DNA of 64,000 nucleotides, taken from positions 124,001 through 188,000 of the forward strand of contig KV748205.1 in assembly GCA_001692895.1 (NCBI GenBank), written 5' to 3'. The position numbers and the translations under genes were made by a program. Shown piece by piece: positions 46,027 to 57,717 of the stretch (its first letter is position 1; each line of letters opens with the position of its first letter). The notes under the pieces were generated by a model. The model was not told where the DNA came from. It saw only the letters and a list, made by a program, of their open reading frames with translations, and did no database searches. This stretch comes from Cenococcum geophilum 1.58. Its lineage: Eukaryota > Ascomycota > Dothideomycetes > Gloniales > Gloniaceae.

Positions 46027-46221
46027 TGTTAGAATTACAAGGTTATAAGGTTATAGTAAAGCAGTCTTAAGGGTCTAATTAATAATAGAAATAACGCAGA
46101 TAATAAATATTAATTAATTTGTAATGTAGTAGATGCGGTTAATATCTATATAGATTACATACAGACTTTAACCTTATAATATATCTAGAGCTTTATTAGC
46201 ATTCCTTACTTAATTCTAATA
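46027..46221 (-). repeat. Copia-A right LTR (5' LTR in element sense)
   Basis: 195 bp, paired with 29869-30063. Followed by the ACCCT duplication copy at 46222-46226, where MITE-2 resumes. Confidence 0.92.
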
Positions 46222-46826
46222 ACCCTACTTACTTACTTGCTTACTTATTTTAGTAGTAAGTAAGCAATTAAGCAAGAGGCCTTATTTTAGGCAATTAAGT
46301 AAGTAAAGAAAGGGCCCACCTACTTACTTATTTATTGCTTATATATAGTTAATTTGGTAGTAGTAGTAGTTAGTAAGTTAATTTCTATTAGCTAAGGTAT
46401 GCAAACAGTATAAATAAGTCCTTTTAGGCAGCCGCTAAGCCTATTTAAAAAAAATTTCACACTAACCTAAAATCTTACGCAGCTTACTTCTTTAATCCTC
46501 TATATTATACTAAGATCGTAATATACGCGCTACCTTTACCGCGTCTACCTTATAAACTGCCTCTAAGCTACGTAAATAAGTTTATACTACAATTAATTAA
46601 TAGTAGAGGAGCTTAGTGGGTAATATAGTGCTAATAGGCAAAGCTATAGCGGATTTTCTATACAACTTTAGATTCTATACTATTTTAGTAAGTAATTAAT
46701 AAGCAAGCAAGTAAGTAAACGTAATTTTAAGGCCAATAAGTAAGTAAGTAAGCGAAGGGCCTCTAAATCGGGCAATTAAGTAAGTAAAGGGGTGTTTTAC
46801 TTGCTTGCTTGCTTATTAGTAAGTCT

Positions 46827-48000
46827 ATATATAGGTAGAAGCGGAAGTAGTAGCGCATGGTTAGACGGTCCCGCTAGTAGGTGCTATAGTGGTTATAGAG
46901 CTATAACTAATAACGCTAGCCGTAGTCTCCGTGTAGGAAGAGCAGTACGTAGTATAAGGGTATATATATGGCGTAGATCGCGCTAATACAGTAGCAGTGC
47001 GGCCGTTTATTAGGGCTAGTACGCTCTACTAAGATAATATCGCGGCGGCTTAGGGCGCCGTACTTATCTAGGATAATTACGGCCACCTTATTACTGGTGG
47101 GCAGGTTCTTATAGCGGCGGTTAGCGCCCTTCTTAAGCACTAGGCGTATTTACGGGTTAAGAATAATATGTAATAGCCCCGCGGCGTACTGCTAGGCCTA
47201 TAACCGCTTTCTTATAGTTAGGTATAGCTAAATATATAAGTTAGGGACCTTACGCAGTATATCTAGAAGACGCCGCAGAATAGTAGTATCTAGCTGGGTG
47301 TTAGCCTACTAGTATATATCTATAGTATAGACAGGATTGTAGAAATATAGCTGCGCGTAGCGCGGGGCCTCCCTAGTGGCGGCCTCTAGCGGACCCTATA
47401 GATGGTATAGCTCTCCATAGATCTAGAAGTAGTTAATGCTGCTAGGACTAGCGCTATAGTCTATAATATTATAGTTTAAAGAGGTAAAAGATAGGGCTGT
47501 ATTATACGGCCGCAAAACTGCTACGTAGAGGGGTTACGGTCCTATAGTAGGTCCCATAGGTACTTTAGCGGCGGCCGGAATGGGTCTAGTATAATATTAC
47601 CCTACTTATAGTAGGCCTTAAATATGTTTTTCTTAGGCCGCGATAAGAAGGCGTGCTTATTATACTAGTAGTAGGCGTTATAGTTATTATAGAGGACGTT
47701 TATTGTATTAAGCTCTAACGGCTTTATAATACGGAATGCGGCAGCGCGCTTAGTAAGGCCTAGCGGTGTTAGTATATAGTTTATACCATTATTATAAATA
47801 CCGGCGGCCGTAACAGGCCGTATCGACTAGCTAGCGGCAGCTACGGCCACACTATTATTAACGGCAGGATTAGCTATACTAGAAGGCTCTTATATAGGAA
47901 TATGGTGTAGTAATAATTAAGGGAGAATTACCCAGCTAGTAGATTGCGGAAGGGTAATAGTAGTAGTGACGGCGGCGGAAGTTATAGAATGGGAGGAATA
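46827..48000 (-). pseudogene. Helitron-1 N-terminal region, degenerate
   Basis: Minus-strand coding remains on the far side of MITE-2. A recognisable Helitron N-terminal block spans 46916-47140: NRRYKNLPTSNKVAVII, then RRDIILVERTSPNKR and IYIPLYYVLLFLHGDYG. This matches the 'NRRYNLPTA.EVA.I' and 'PLHYVLLFPHGE.GW' pattern of Helitron proteins just before Rep. Further upstream (47500-48000) is less conserved sequence that may include a zinc-finger-like N-terminus. The most open part is 46916-47140; the rest is broken by RIP-type stops. Confidence 0.8.
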
Positions 48001-48442
48001 GATATTTAGATCGATCTCTTTTAACAGGCGGCAGCGCTTTCTCGCTCTATTATTTTATAAAAGTAAGGTTAGTAGAATCTAAACAAAGCTATTTACTAGG
48101 GCTAATAGTCTAACACTATAAACTATATAGGAGCTATACGTTGCATTAAGGTAGTTTGTTTTAAACTAATCTAGTAACCTATACTGCTTATAGTAGGTAT
48201 AGAACTACCTTTCTAACTATATTATAGCGGTCGTATAATAGTATATAGTAGTATTTACAGGCGGTTAAGGGGATAGGGGGATCGCGCGCGGGCGTATTAA
48301 AGTTTAGTGTTCCTTACGTGACCTATTAATTTATACGGACCGATTAAAGCGACTTAGTTAACTTGTATCTTATTATATAGACAAGAAATAGGCTACCTTG
48401 CTATAGTAAGGTATGGAGAATATATAAAGAAGCCGTAGATAT

Positions 48443-48478
48443 TTTTTTATTTTTTATTTTTTATTTTTTAATATCTAT
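48443..48478 (-). repeat. LINE-2 3' tail, TAAAAAA-type repeat
   Basis: Five blocks of five to seven T separated by single A residues on the plus strand, that is, an A-rich simple repeat at the LINE 3' end, directly next to the target duplication. Confidence 0.85.
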
Positions 48479-50020
48479 TGTATTATACTACATATAATAC
48501 TGCGCATGCAGCCTCTAGGCTATGGTGCTATAGTCCTATATACATAAATCCCTTAGGGCAGCTTAATATGTACTAGTAACTATNTCCTAGTAGTTTATAA
48601 GCCCCTAAACTAGGGGTTTACAGTTCTTTAGTAAAATACTAAGTTACAAGCAACTACTAGGGAATGAGAAAACGGTAGAAAACTATAAGGAATAAGAAAT
48701 CCTAACGCCTTTCCCTGTCCTTTTGTAATTTATTTCTGTCCTTTTACTTACTAATATCTCTTTTCTAGGAGCCTAGTAGGAGTTACCTCCTATAGATCCT
48801 GCTGTTATTAGCTACTTTCTAGTAGCTATCCCTATCCTACTTAGAAATAGAAAAAGCGCCTCTCTTCCTTTTTATGTATAAAATAGCTTCTTTAGAGAGA
48901 GAGAAGAGCCTAGTTTCTTTCGCATTTCTCTTCTTTCTTCCCTATATAGGTTGCAGTCTAGTAGTAGATGTCTAGGGGTTTATAGTGCTCTATATTCCCT
49001 AAAGCATCTACCTTCTTTATCCTCTCCTATTACTTTAGTAAAGGATTTAAAATAGCCTTTTCCTAGCTTTAGCTAGAAGAAAGCCGATTGTAGCCTTTTA
49101 GGATATTTATCCTTAGGGGCTTTAAGAGAAAAGAAATGGATTCCTTTACAGATCCTAGTATAGTGTTTTCCTTTATTCTTATTCTGCTGCTAGTTGTTTT
49201 TTCACTATTTTAGTATCTCTTCTCTTGCCGCTCTCCCTATATAGGCTAAGGAGGTATAAGAAGATTGTAGTTTTCTTTTAGAAAGGCCCTTTTTTACTAG
49301 CTTATCTGCTATTTTGTTCCTATAGATTCCTAAATAGCTAGGAACCCAGTAGAAGTTAATAGAGATCCCCTTACTAGCTAAATAGGAACAGCTTTACGTA
49401 ATTTTAAAGACTAGTTCTTACCCCCCTGTAAGAGAATTAAGCTATAATCTTTTAATAGCCGCTTGGCTATCTATAAAGATATAGACTTGTTTCTCTTTTA
49501 GTCTTTATTATTTTAGGTGTTCTACGGCCCTATAGACTGCATAAAGCTCTGCGTCTATAATTTCCATATAGGGTCCTAGATTCCAGTTCGTTGTATATTT
49601 AATCCTATTTCTCTCCCCTATTTTATATATAGCAGCTATATTTAATTTATTGTCTTTAGAGCTATCTGTATAGTATATATCTACAAGGACCCACTCTAGA
49701 GATTCTTATAAATTTTCTACTAGTCTTAGATGTTCTTATGCAGCTTCTTCTTTACTACCCCTTAAGATAGAAAAGAATGCAAAGATAGGAGGAAACCACG
49801 GTTTTTGCCATTCTAGAGAGATTCTCTCTATTTTCCAGTTTTGAATTAGCTGCTGAACTCTAGAGGCTAGAGATAGTAGCTGTGTCTTTGGCTGTAAGAG
49901 GTACTTTATAGTAGAGTTTTTAGGGCTAGAACTAGAGCTAGAATTAGCTGCTAATTCGTCTCTATCTTTGTTGATCTCTTCTATATAGACCTTCTTAATT
50001 ACGTGGTTTTCCTTAAATAA
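48443..50020 (-). mobile_element. LINE-2: 5'-truncated Tad1-like LINE with 13-bp duplication
   Basis: It is flanked by AAGCCGTAGATAT at 48430-48442 and 50021-50033, a perfect 13-bp target duplication. The 3' end is at the left, with a TTTTTTA-type tail (48443-48478). Minus-strand coding shows the RNase H domain: DIYYTDSSKDNKLNIAAIY near 49650, IIDAELYAVYRAVEHLK near 49530, VYIFIDSQAAIKRL near 49460, and NKIADKLVKKG near 49290. A TPRHLLLDCNLYREERR motif lies near 48940-48990. RT is absent through 5' truncation, as is common for LINE insertions. One main frame persists with scattered RIP-type stops. One ambiguous base lies near 48583. Confidence 0.9.
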
Positions 50021-50033
50021 AAGCCGTAGATAT

Positions 50034-51998
50034 ATAATATATTTATTAAAGAACCTCTAAATATATAATATTATTAGTTTTCCCTTTAGCATTAGAAGGT
50101 AGTAATAAAACGGCCGCTAATATTAGTAACTCTAGACAGTGCAATATATAGCTAGCTATGGGTAAAAACAGAAGAGCGTAAATTGATGTCTATATTGTCT
50201 AAAGACTGGCCTTATAACTTATTTATAGTTATTATAAAGTATAAATAAATTGGAAACTGCCGCCTACTTATAATAAACAGCAGCTCCCTATCCGTAGAGG
50301 TTAGTTTAATGCGGGGAATTAACCGTAACTAACTATTAAAGGTGCTGCCTAGAATACGGGCCTAAATATAGTGGCGGCTAAGGTAGGTAATAACTATGCG
50401 AGTACTGTTATAGAGGCCGTCTTTAGGGTAGAGGTTCCGTAAAAGGATTATAGGGGCGCTAACCTTAAGGTAGAGGCGTAATAGAGGTAAACTACTGGGA
50501 TTAAAGGTGTGTAAAAGCTCTAGAGGCGGTGGGTCTAGGGTTTTATCATTTAGTTTAGGCGTATTAATAGAGAGAAAGGCCTCCTTAGGGCCGTTAAGGC
50601 GCTTAAGAATGTCATTATTAATGTCCGCTATAGTATTGTTTTGTATAGTTAGAATAGCGCGGTTACGGAAGGTTTATAGATTAATATAGGCGCGCTTTAG
50701 GAGCGAAAATGGGTAGATATAACTGTAGAAGGGCTCCTTCTCTAGAAACTGAGTAATAAAAGGTAGTAGCTTTATATAGCTGGACTTAGATATATTATAG
50801 GATAGGCTACGGACCTAGGCGGCAAAATACTAGTTTACCTTACTGTAGTAGACGCGTATATTCTGCCGTAAAAATAAAATACGGAAGGAAGGCTATAGAA
50901 AGGACCGCTGTAAACACACGTCTATAATTGTAGCCTAGTTTCCCCGTTTTATAACTAGTAAAATCTAAGTAAAATTACTGCTAAAGACTATTAGGATGCC
51001 GCTAAAGATAGCACGGCTATTGGAGTAGATATTAGATAGTATATAGTAGACGGCCTTAAAGCAGTATTTATGCTATATCGGTACCTCATCCTAAATAATT
51101 AGTGAGGTACTTTGTAGTAAGTCCATAAGCTACGAATTCTTTAGCACGCTATAGGTAAAAGACTTATTTATATTAATTAGAATCCAGAAATAGGAGTATG
51201 CGGTATAGCCGCTAGGTAGTAATAATATTGTAATACTAGAGAAGGCAATATAAAGGATAACCTTTTCCTAGGCGCGATAGTAATAGCAAAAATAGTAATA
51301 GAGAAAGGTCTTACTAGTACTAGCGGGCCCTTATAGAAAGAAATGGGCATTTTACGGGTCCGTACAGATAGCCGTAACAATTGTATCAAAGTAGGTAGCC
51401 TAGTTGGCATTTAGCTAGCGGCAGCAGTTATCCTATAAGCGGCCTTCCTCAGCCGGATTATACCTAAGCTTAGTAGTAAGAAGTGGGTCCCCCCCTATAC
51501 GCTCCCAAGAATGCTAAAATAAAGGTAGGCTATAGTCTATAAGGGTCTTCTTATAGTCTATAAGGATCTACTAAAGAAGGAAAAGGTTGTAATTAAGGTG
51601 TATATGGCCCTAGTTAGGAATATTGTCCCACTAAGCAAGTAGACGAGGTAGGTTATTATAGATATTAGTGGTAAAGCGTTCCTATAGGGCGGGTAGGTTA
51701 GCTATAGGGCCGTAAACTAACGCGCTAGTAAAGAGGGAGCGTAGCTATAATCCGCTAGTAAAGATATAGGCCTCTATAAAGCAGTTAATCTACTTATAAT
51801 TATCCTCTAGTAGGCTAAAGGCTATACAGGCAGACTAGAAAGTTAGGTATAGGGTACTAGTGATAGTACGGAGGTGCTTAAAGAAAGTAGGGCCGCGTAT
51901 AATAGTAAGAAGGAGCCGTAAATAGAAGCGTTCGCCGGTAGTAGGGCTGTAGTAATATATACGGCTAATAGCGGAGCTCCCCCGCTGCCGTGGGCGCT
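50034..51998 (-). pseudogene. Helitron-2 helicase domain, degenerate
   Basis: Minus-strand blocks match the Helitron-1 helicase: NS-LMDLLQSTSLII-DEVPI near 51070-51140 (both dashes are stop codons), and a C-terminal RVTNIS near 50120. The P-loop region lies near 51290-51340. The helicase is cut at its N-terminal side by Copia-C at 51999-52003, and the far end is separated from the 3' tail by LINE-2. Many RIP-type stops. Confidence 0.75.
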
Positions 51999-52003
51999 AT
52001 TCC

Positions 52004-52175
52004 TGTCAGATAATCTGTATTCTCTAGAGGCGTAGACCGTGCACGAGTCACGTGCATTGTAAACCTCTTCATCTGAGCCCGAGGGCCCTAGGTCCAAAAC
52101 AAGGTCAAGACGATCAAGATCATCAATTAATTAACCCATTTCATTAATGAACAGCTCAATACGAGTTACGTGACA
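52004..52175 (+). repeat. Copia-C 5' LTR
   Basis: 172 bp, five transitions from its partner. It keeps many CpA sites, unlike the interior of the element. Confidence 0.95.
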
Positions 52176-52327
52176 GTTATGAGCCTGGTCCGCCGACCCA
52201 AGAAGCTATTCAGCTAATACTCAATCATTTGAAGAGATTTTACCTTATCGTCAGACTCTAACACCTTATCGTCCTCATCGTCTTAGGACGCAGACTCTAA
52301 CAGAAATCCTACCTCAATTGTCACAGG

Positions 52328-52443
52328 ACGAGATTCCACGAGATTCCACGAGATTCCACCTTAATCGTTATAGGACGATCCTGATGATAAGGACGATCCT
52401 AACGATAAGGACGATCCTGATGATGAGGACGATCCTGACGACA
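52328..52443 (+). repeat. Two small tandem arrays in the Copia-C leader
   Basis: ACGAGATTCC occurs three times in a row (52328-52357). Four units of 18 bp, AGGACGATCCTGATGATA, follow (52372-52443). They lie between the primer site and the gag ATG. The unit core AGGACGATCCT is nearly palindromic. Confidence 0.9.
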
Positions 52444-55400
52444 AATTCCATCTTAATTCCCATCTGCCTATTAGTTAAATGACTCCACCGAGGTTGAGGT
52501 TGTTTACTATGATTATCCTTAATAAGCTAGAAGACTGGGAGTAATGGATCTGGCAACTATAAGCCCTCGTGGACAAATGAATTTAGGCCCACGTTAACCC
52601 AGACAATACAGCACCTTAATAAGGTCTACTACAAGAACCAGCTTATCCAGAAGTTATAGATTTCAATAAGAATGCAACCTTATATGTATAGCTCTCGACG
52701 AATTAACAGAGGGCGTACGAGAATAGCAGACGATACTACGACCAAGACATAAAGTACTTCCTAAAACAGGAAGAGTATCTACAACAGATACGCACCTAGA
52801 TTACATCCATAGTATTAATTCAGAAGAAGCTACTGCTTAACCCTTCCTTAACAGTTAAAGAATAGCTATCTTAACTAAAGGAGAACACCGAACCTACCTT
52901 ATTATTTATTAGGAAGAAGGTACAACACTAATACACGAAAGCTCTTAAGGGGTTTAAACAGTTATCAAAATTAAACTAATGGCTAGATTAATGGGAACAC
53001 GCAATAGTACTAGGAGAGAAGTATAAGATCCCTTAAATATCAGAAGGAATCTGGCTTTAAGATTTAGCAGACATTATTTAACCTTTTAGCGACGCCTACT
53101 ATATAAAGTACACTACCGAGTTAAATAACCCTTAGAAGTTAAGATCTTCTAAATACCGTAGAGTAGCAAAGGAGCTGCAAGAAGGACTTATAAGACCCTT
53201 AAAGAAAGCTAATGCTACTATAAGGGGGAGTACCTTTAATACAGACTTCGCAGAGCAAGCTATTAAGGATCACTCTAATACTACTAAAGGTTTATAAAGA
53301 GGAAGAGCCTTAGTATGCAATAGACGCTTAAAGAGAGCCGGGACACTAGTAGATAAGGAGACGTCCTATAAGAAGCTAATGCCTAAGTGCTTAGCGTGCA
53401 GAATACAAGGTTACTCCCTTAAGGACTATTGGTATTTATTTAAAGACAAGAGACCTATAAAAGTTATAATAGGAAATACTCGCATTAAAAGGGCACTAAA
53501 GAAGGTAGAAAAGAATAAGAATCTTACTAACTAAGTTGCGAAGATTAGACTTAAAGAACAGGAAAATAAGGCTTAATAATAATAGGATAAGAGCCAGGAG
53601 ATAGTTAAGATTAAGGGAGAAGCTAATGCGATATTCCTAGAATCGTATTATACCGGTTAACTCCATCTACTAAAGCTATTAACTATTCTTAACTCAGGAA
53701 CCACTCTCTATATCTTTAATAACCTCTCTCGTTTCTATAACTTTAGGAAAGCTCTAAGACACAAATACATTATCGCTAGCAGCTTAGAAGTGCCTATACT
53801 AGGCTACGGCGATATTACCATCTAAGTCACAAAACTAGACAAGAGTAAGGAAAACCTACGTCTTAAGGACGCTGCCTTTTATACGGACTTTAATATAAAT
53901 CTAGTGTTGTTCCGTCTACTTTAAAAATAAGAGTACTACTAGGATAATAAAGGAGATAACAATCTTCTAGTTCGAAAGGATAATACAATCCTATATTAAA
54001 TGGAAGAACGTTACGGATAATAGACTATCGAATACGTCTAATTAGGAAACTTAAAATCTGCATTTAATATTAGCCGTCTAACACGCCGTTGACGGAAGCG
54101 GATATCGTTAAGAGACGTTTATCCAGATTTAAAAGGTAATATACGTCTATAGTATTTGCGTCTAGGTCATCCAGGACCTATAAGCCTTTACTATTTAGGT
54201 CTCAACGCCCTAGGAGTTAAGCTTTATAGCCTAAAGACAACGGAATGTTAATACTATAGTCTTACTAAAATTAAGCGTTAGGTCTTACAAAGGTTCTTAA
54301 AATAGAAAATTAATAAACCCTATCTTAACCTATATATTAACTGGACTAACCTTAAGAAAGCGCATGCTGGTTTCGTACAAGTTATACTTATCCACAACAC
54401 CTTCTTAGGAAGATCCTTCCTATATTTTATAACGACGCATAGTAAGGAGAAGGAGACACTATAAATGCTTAAAGATTTTACCTAGTGGATTCGTCTAAGG
54501 TATAACCTTAAAGTTAACACCATTAGATTAGACAACGAGCTAGGGAAAAAGAGAACCCTTAAATGGCTACGAACTTAAGGGATTATATTTAAGCCTTCGG
54601 CGCTATATACCTAAGCTTAAAATGGTACCGCCGAACGCTTAGGGGGTATAATTATTAAAAGAGCACAAGCAATAAGAATTACTGCTAATTTACTACATAA
54701 TCTATGGAACGAGATAGTTAATTATATAGTCTACCTTCGAGATCAAACGCCACGGGAAAGCAATGGTTGGAAATCGCTATACGAGAGGTTCTATACCTTC
54801 CTAGCTAATGGGAGATTAAGAAAGCCGCAACTGGCGCACCTGAAAGCCTACGGCTGTAGGGCGTACGCGATAACGTCGGACGCCTAGCTAAAGAAGAAAA
54901 GGCTAAGCAAGCTAGATCCGCAAGCCTATATCGGCTACCTTATTAGCTATAACTCTACCAATATCTATAGGATCTGGATCCTATATAAGGGTATCGTTAT
55001 CTCTATAAGGGATGTTATCTTCAATAAAAAGACGTTCTTTAACGGTAAGTAAATAGACATCTTAAAGGACCTATACGCTAAATTAGACACGCTAATTAAG
55101 AAGATTTAACTCCCTAATACCCTAACTAAGAACGAGGTTCTTCTAGAAGATAATAAAGAAGTATTTAAACCGTTAATTTAAGAGGAAGACGATGACGTTA
55201 ATAAGCCAGTTTAAACCTTTAATAAGTTAGCAGATCTTAAGCTTATAAGAGCTCTTGAAGATATATACTATACGCCACCTCTAACAGAAGAAGACGAAGA
55301 ATCTCTATGTGCCTTTTACATTGAGTATCCTATGAAGTTAAATATATAAGGTACTGATCAAAACGTCGCTTATTAAGTAGGAGATGCGTTTCACACTTAG

Positions 55401-57540
55401 GGGGTATTTAATAACTTGGTTAAAGACTCCTTTATAGAAGCTAGCGATTATAGGTTTAAAGACTTTGTTACCAAAAGGATTACTTTAGCCTATTATGGCG
55501 CCTTCTTAACAGGAAGGAAGTTCAACCTTAATAGTCGACTTAATAACAGCAAGCTGAAATCAGGCAGAATACGCGATATTAGATTATATAGGAAAAACTT
55601 ACCTCTGCCACCTTAGTCGATCCGCGACCTAAATATATATCCTCTTTAAGATTAGTTCTAAGAAGCTTAACGAGCTTATCTATAATCTTATTATTAAATA
55701 AGGTTGTTTTAAGAAATAGAAAAGAAGCACGCAAAGGGATAGTAGGTCCTTAGCTTAATGTAGGTGTTCGTCTACAAGATAAACAAGTACGGATTTCTCC
55801 AGAAATGCAAGGCATGCTTAGTAGTCTGTGGAAATTAACAGGCCCCAGGAGACCTACCTACGAGAGCTACTACATTAGCTAGTACGACCTTCTAAACCCT
55901 TATGGCGATTACCGCAAAATTTAACCTAGAGATAACACAGATAGATACAGTTAATGCGTTTGTCTATTGCGATCTCAACGAGGTTGTCTATATAAAGCTA
56001 CCGCTAGGGTTTAATAAAGGAAAAACAGACAAAGTACTGCGCTTAAGAAAAGCCCTGTACGGACTATAACGATTACCACTGTTATAGCAGAAGAATCTCA
56101 CGAGCTCGTTAAACGAATTGGGTTTTAAAGAGGTACCTTAGGAGCCGTGTGTTATGCTAAAAGGTAGAATAGTCGTCTTCTTCTACGTCGACAATATTAT
56201 CTTCTGCTACCGAAAGATAGATAAGAAGAAAGCTTAAGAAGCAATTAAGGAGCTAAGTAAGGAATACTAGATGAGTACCCTTGGCGAGCTAAAATGGTTC
56301 CTAAGAATCTATATGCTACGCAATTGTAGCTAGAGGCTTCTATAGCTATCCTAGGAAGCCTATATTAAGAAGATAGCTAACTAGTATAAGATAGATCTTA
56401 GAGGGTGTCTTCTAGACACTCCTATAGCAGAATTGGAACTCCTCCCTATTAATCACCGTATAATCCATCTAACGCGTCCGTCCCCCAATACAGACCTATT
56501 AGTCCGTCCTATATCCCTACTAGCCTCTATAATACTATATTAGAGAAAATTAGGTTTAGTACTCTATACAGCCACTATAACGCGTCCGGATATTGCCTTC
56601 GCAGTATTACAGCTGGTAAGGTTTAATTAGAACCTAAGCTAAAAACATTATTAAGTGGCAGATAGAGTTATTTAGTACCTATATAGCACGAGAAGCAGAG
56701 CAATCTGCTATAAAGGAGATAAGGAAGGAATAAACGGTAGAGGGAGAGATAAAGGAATACGCGATAAAGGACGAGACGATGGAAGAGACGGTAGAAGCGA
56801 AGCGCAATTATTTATTTATGCCAGCGATGCATTATTTACGGACAACTCTGTTAACAGAAAGAGCTTATAAGGATATATTATAAAGCTATTTAGAGGACTG
56901 ATCGTATAGAGAGCAAATAAGCAGGGTATAGTTACGATGTTAAGCATAGAAGCCGAGTTATTAGCCCTATTACAGACAGTAAAGAAAGCTATCTTTATTA
57001 GTAGGCTATTTAAAGTAATAACGTTAAGGCTAAACGAGCCCTTAATTATTAAATGCAATAATACCTAAACGCTCTAACTAATTATAGAAGACATAGCAAA
57101 GCTAATTACGAAGCTTTAACACGTTAATATCTATTAACACTGGCTACGTTAGGAATACGTAATAAGACGAGTACGATTTTAATAGACAGCGATAAAGGAG
57201 ATGATCGCTAATAGACTTATAAAGGCCCTACCCAAGTAGAGGTTTTAAAGCTTCGTTAATATAATCGGAATAGTGAATATTAAGGAGTAGCTAAATAAGG
57301 AGAAGCAACTAGAGGACCTAAGGGACAGTATTAGAGCAAGACGGAAGGATTTAGATAAGATTAGAGTTTAATTAACGTATTAACAAGCACGAGAAGGGTT
57401 GCTAAGGCGCTAGCCATAAGCAAGCTAATAGCGATTTTCTATCCTAGGGATGGAAAATCCTAATTGGTTGGCAGAAGTTGGCAGAATATAGCAGGAAAGT
57501 GGTTAGCTTTAACCTTAAAGAGCTTAAAGCTAAGGGGGTG

Positions 57541-57712
57541 TGTTAGATAATCTGTATTCTCTAGAGGCGTAGACCGTGCACGAGTCACGTGCATTGTAAA
57601 CCTCTTCATCTGAGCCCGAGGGCCCTAGGTCCAAAACAAGGTCAAGACGATCAAGATCATCAATCAATCAACCCATTTCATCAATGAACAGCTTAATACG
57701 AGTTACGTGACA
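57541..57712 (+). repeat. Copia-C 3' LTR
   Basis: 172 bp, preceded by a purine tract and followed by the ATTCC duplication copy. Confidence 0.95.
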
Positions 57713-57717
57713 ATTCC

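Larger units (their letters stand above)
29869..46221 (-). mobile_element. Copia-A: Ty1/Copia fossil, split by Gypsy-B
   Basis: LTRs of 195 bp at 29869-30063 and 46027-46221, with the 5-bp duplication ACCCT at 29864-29868 and 46222-46226. It is read on the minus strand. Next to the right LTR lies a sequence resembling the half-tRNA-iMet primer site (46012-46026). Gag lies at 45700-46010 and continues past the Gypsy-B insertion to about 33000, including a CCHC-like knuckle near 33170. Integrase follows at about 32640-33000, then a 117-bp tandem array, RT at about 31000-31900 and RNase H near 30250-30480. Net length is about 4.3 kb. It is heavily broken. The LTRs differ at roughly 25 of 195 sites, nearly all transitions, so RIP makes it look older than it is. 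It predates Gypsy-B. Confidence 0.92.
29841..46826 (-). mobile_element. MITE-2: second copy of the AAGC-ended MITE, split by Copia-A
   Basis: Inverted relative to MITE-1. The left piece is 29841-29868 and the right piece 46227-46826, about 628 bp together against 633 bp for MITE-1. The outer flanks ATATATAGGC (29831-29840) and ATATATAGGT (46827-46836) form a 10-bp duplication with one C/T difference. This confirms the 10-bp duplication seen for MITE-1. It was inserted into the Helitron-1 gene between its N-terminal and Rep regions, and was later split by Copia-A at ACCCT. Confidence 0.9.
25481..48303 (-). mobile_element. Helitron-1: Rep/helicase rolling-circle transposon, split by nested insertions
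   Basis: Read on the minus strand: an N-terminal domain (46827-48000), the Rep domain (28573-29840) and the helicase (25690-27560), all of one RepHel-type protein. It is interrupted by MITE-2 with its nested load (29841-46826) and by a small hAT element (27678-28564). Without these insertions and their duplications the Helitron is about 5 kb. Its ends are approximate. A minus-strand CTAA, preceded by CGGTCCGTAACTACC, ends at 25481. Helitron-2 appears to end in a similar CGGTCCGTA...CTAA at 48303, which would put the Helitron-1 5' end next to it. No stem-loop was confirmed. RIP-mutated and inactive. Confidence 0.8.
52004..57712 (+). mobile_element. Copia-C: Ty1/Copia fossil with nearly identical LTRs
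   Basis: LTRs of 172 bp at 52004-52175 and 57541-57712, with the duplication ATTCC at 51999-52003 and 57713-57717. A primer site GTTATGAGCC (52176-52185) follows the 5' LTR and matches the half-tRNA-iMet priming known for Copia-type elements. A purine tract AAGGGGGTG precedes the 3' LTR. In order: gag from an ATG at 52479 with a Cys/His motif near 53389-53440, protease near 53660-53900, integrase at about 54130-55050, RT at about 55600-56650 and RNase H at about 56780-57250. Structurally whole, but the interior is extensively RIP-broken. The LTRs differ at only 5 of 172 sites, all C/T, so it is probably the youngest LTR insertion in the window. Confidence 0.94.

Noticed and set aside
51843-52097. 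Minus-strand ORF spanning the Copia-C left boundary
   Set aside because: It crosses the junction between the Helitron and the LTR, so it cannot be an evolved gene.
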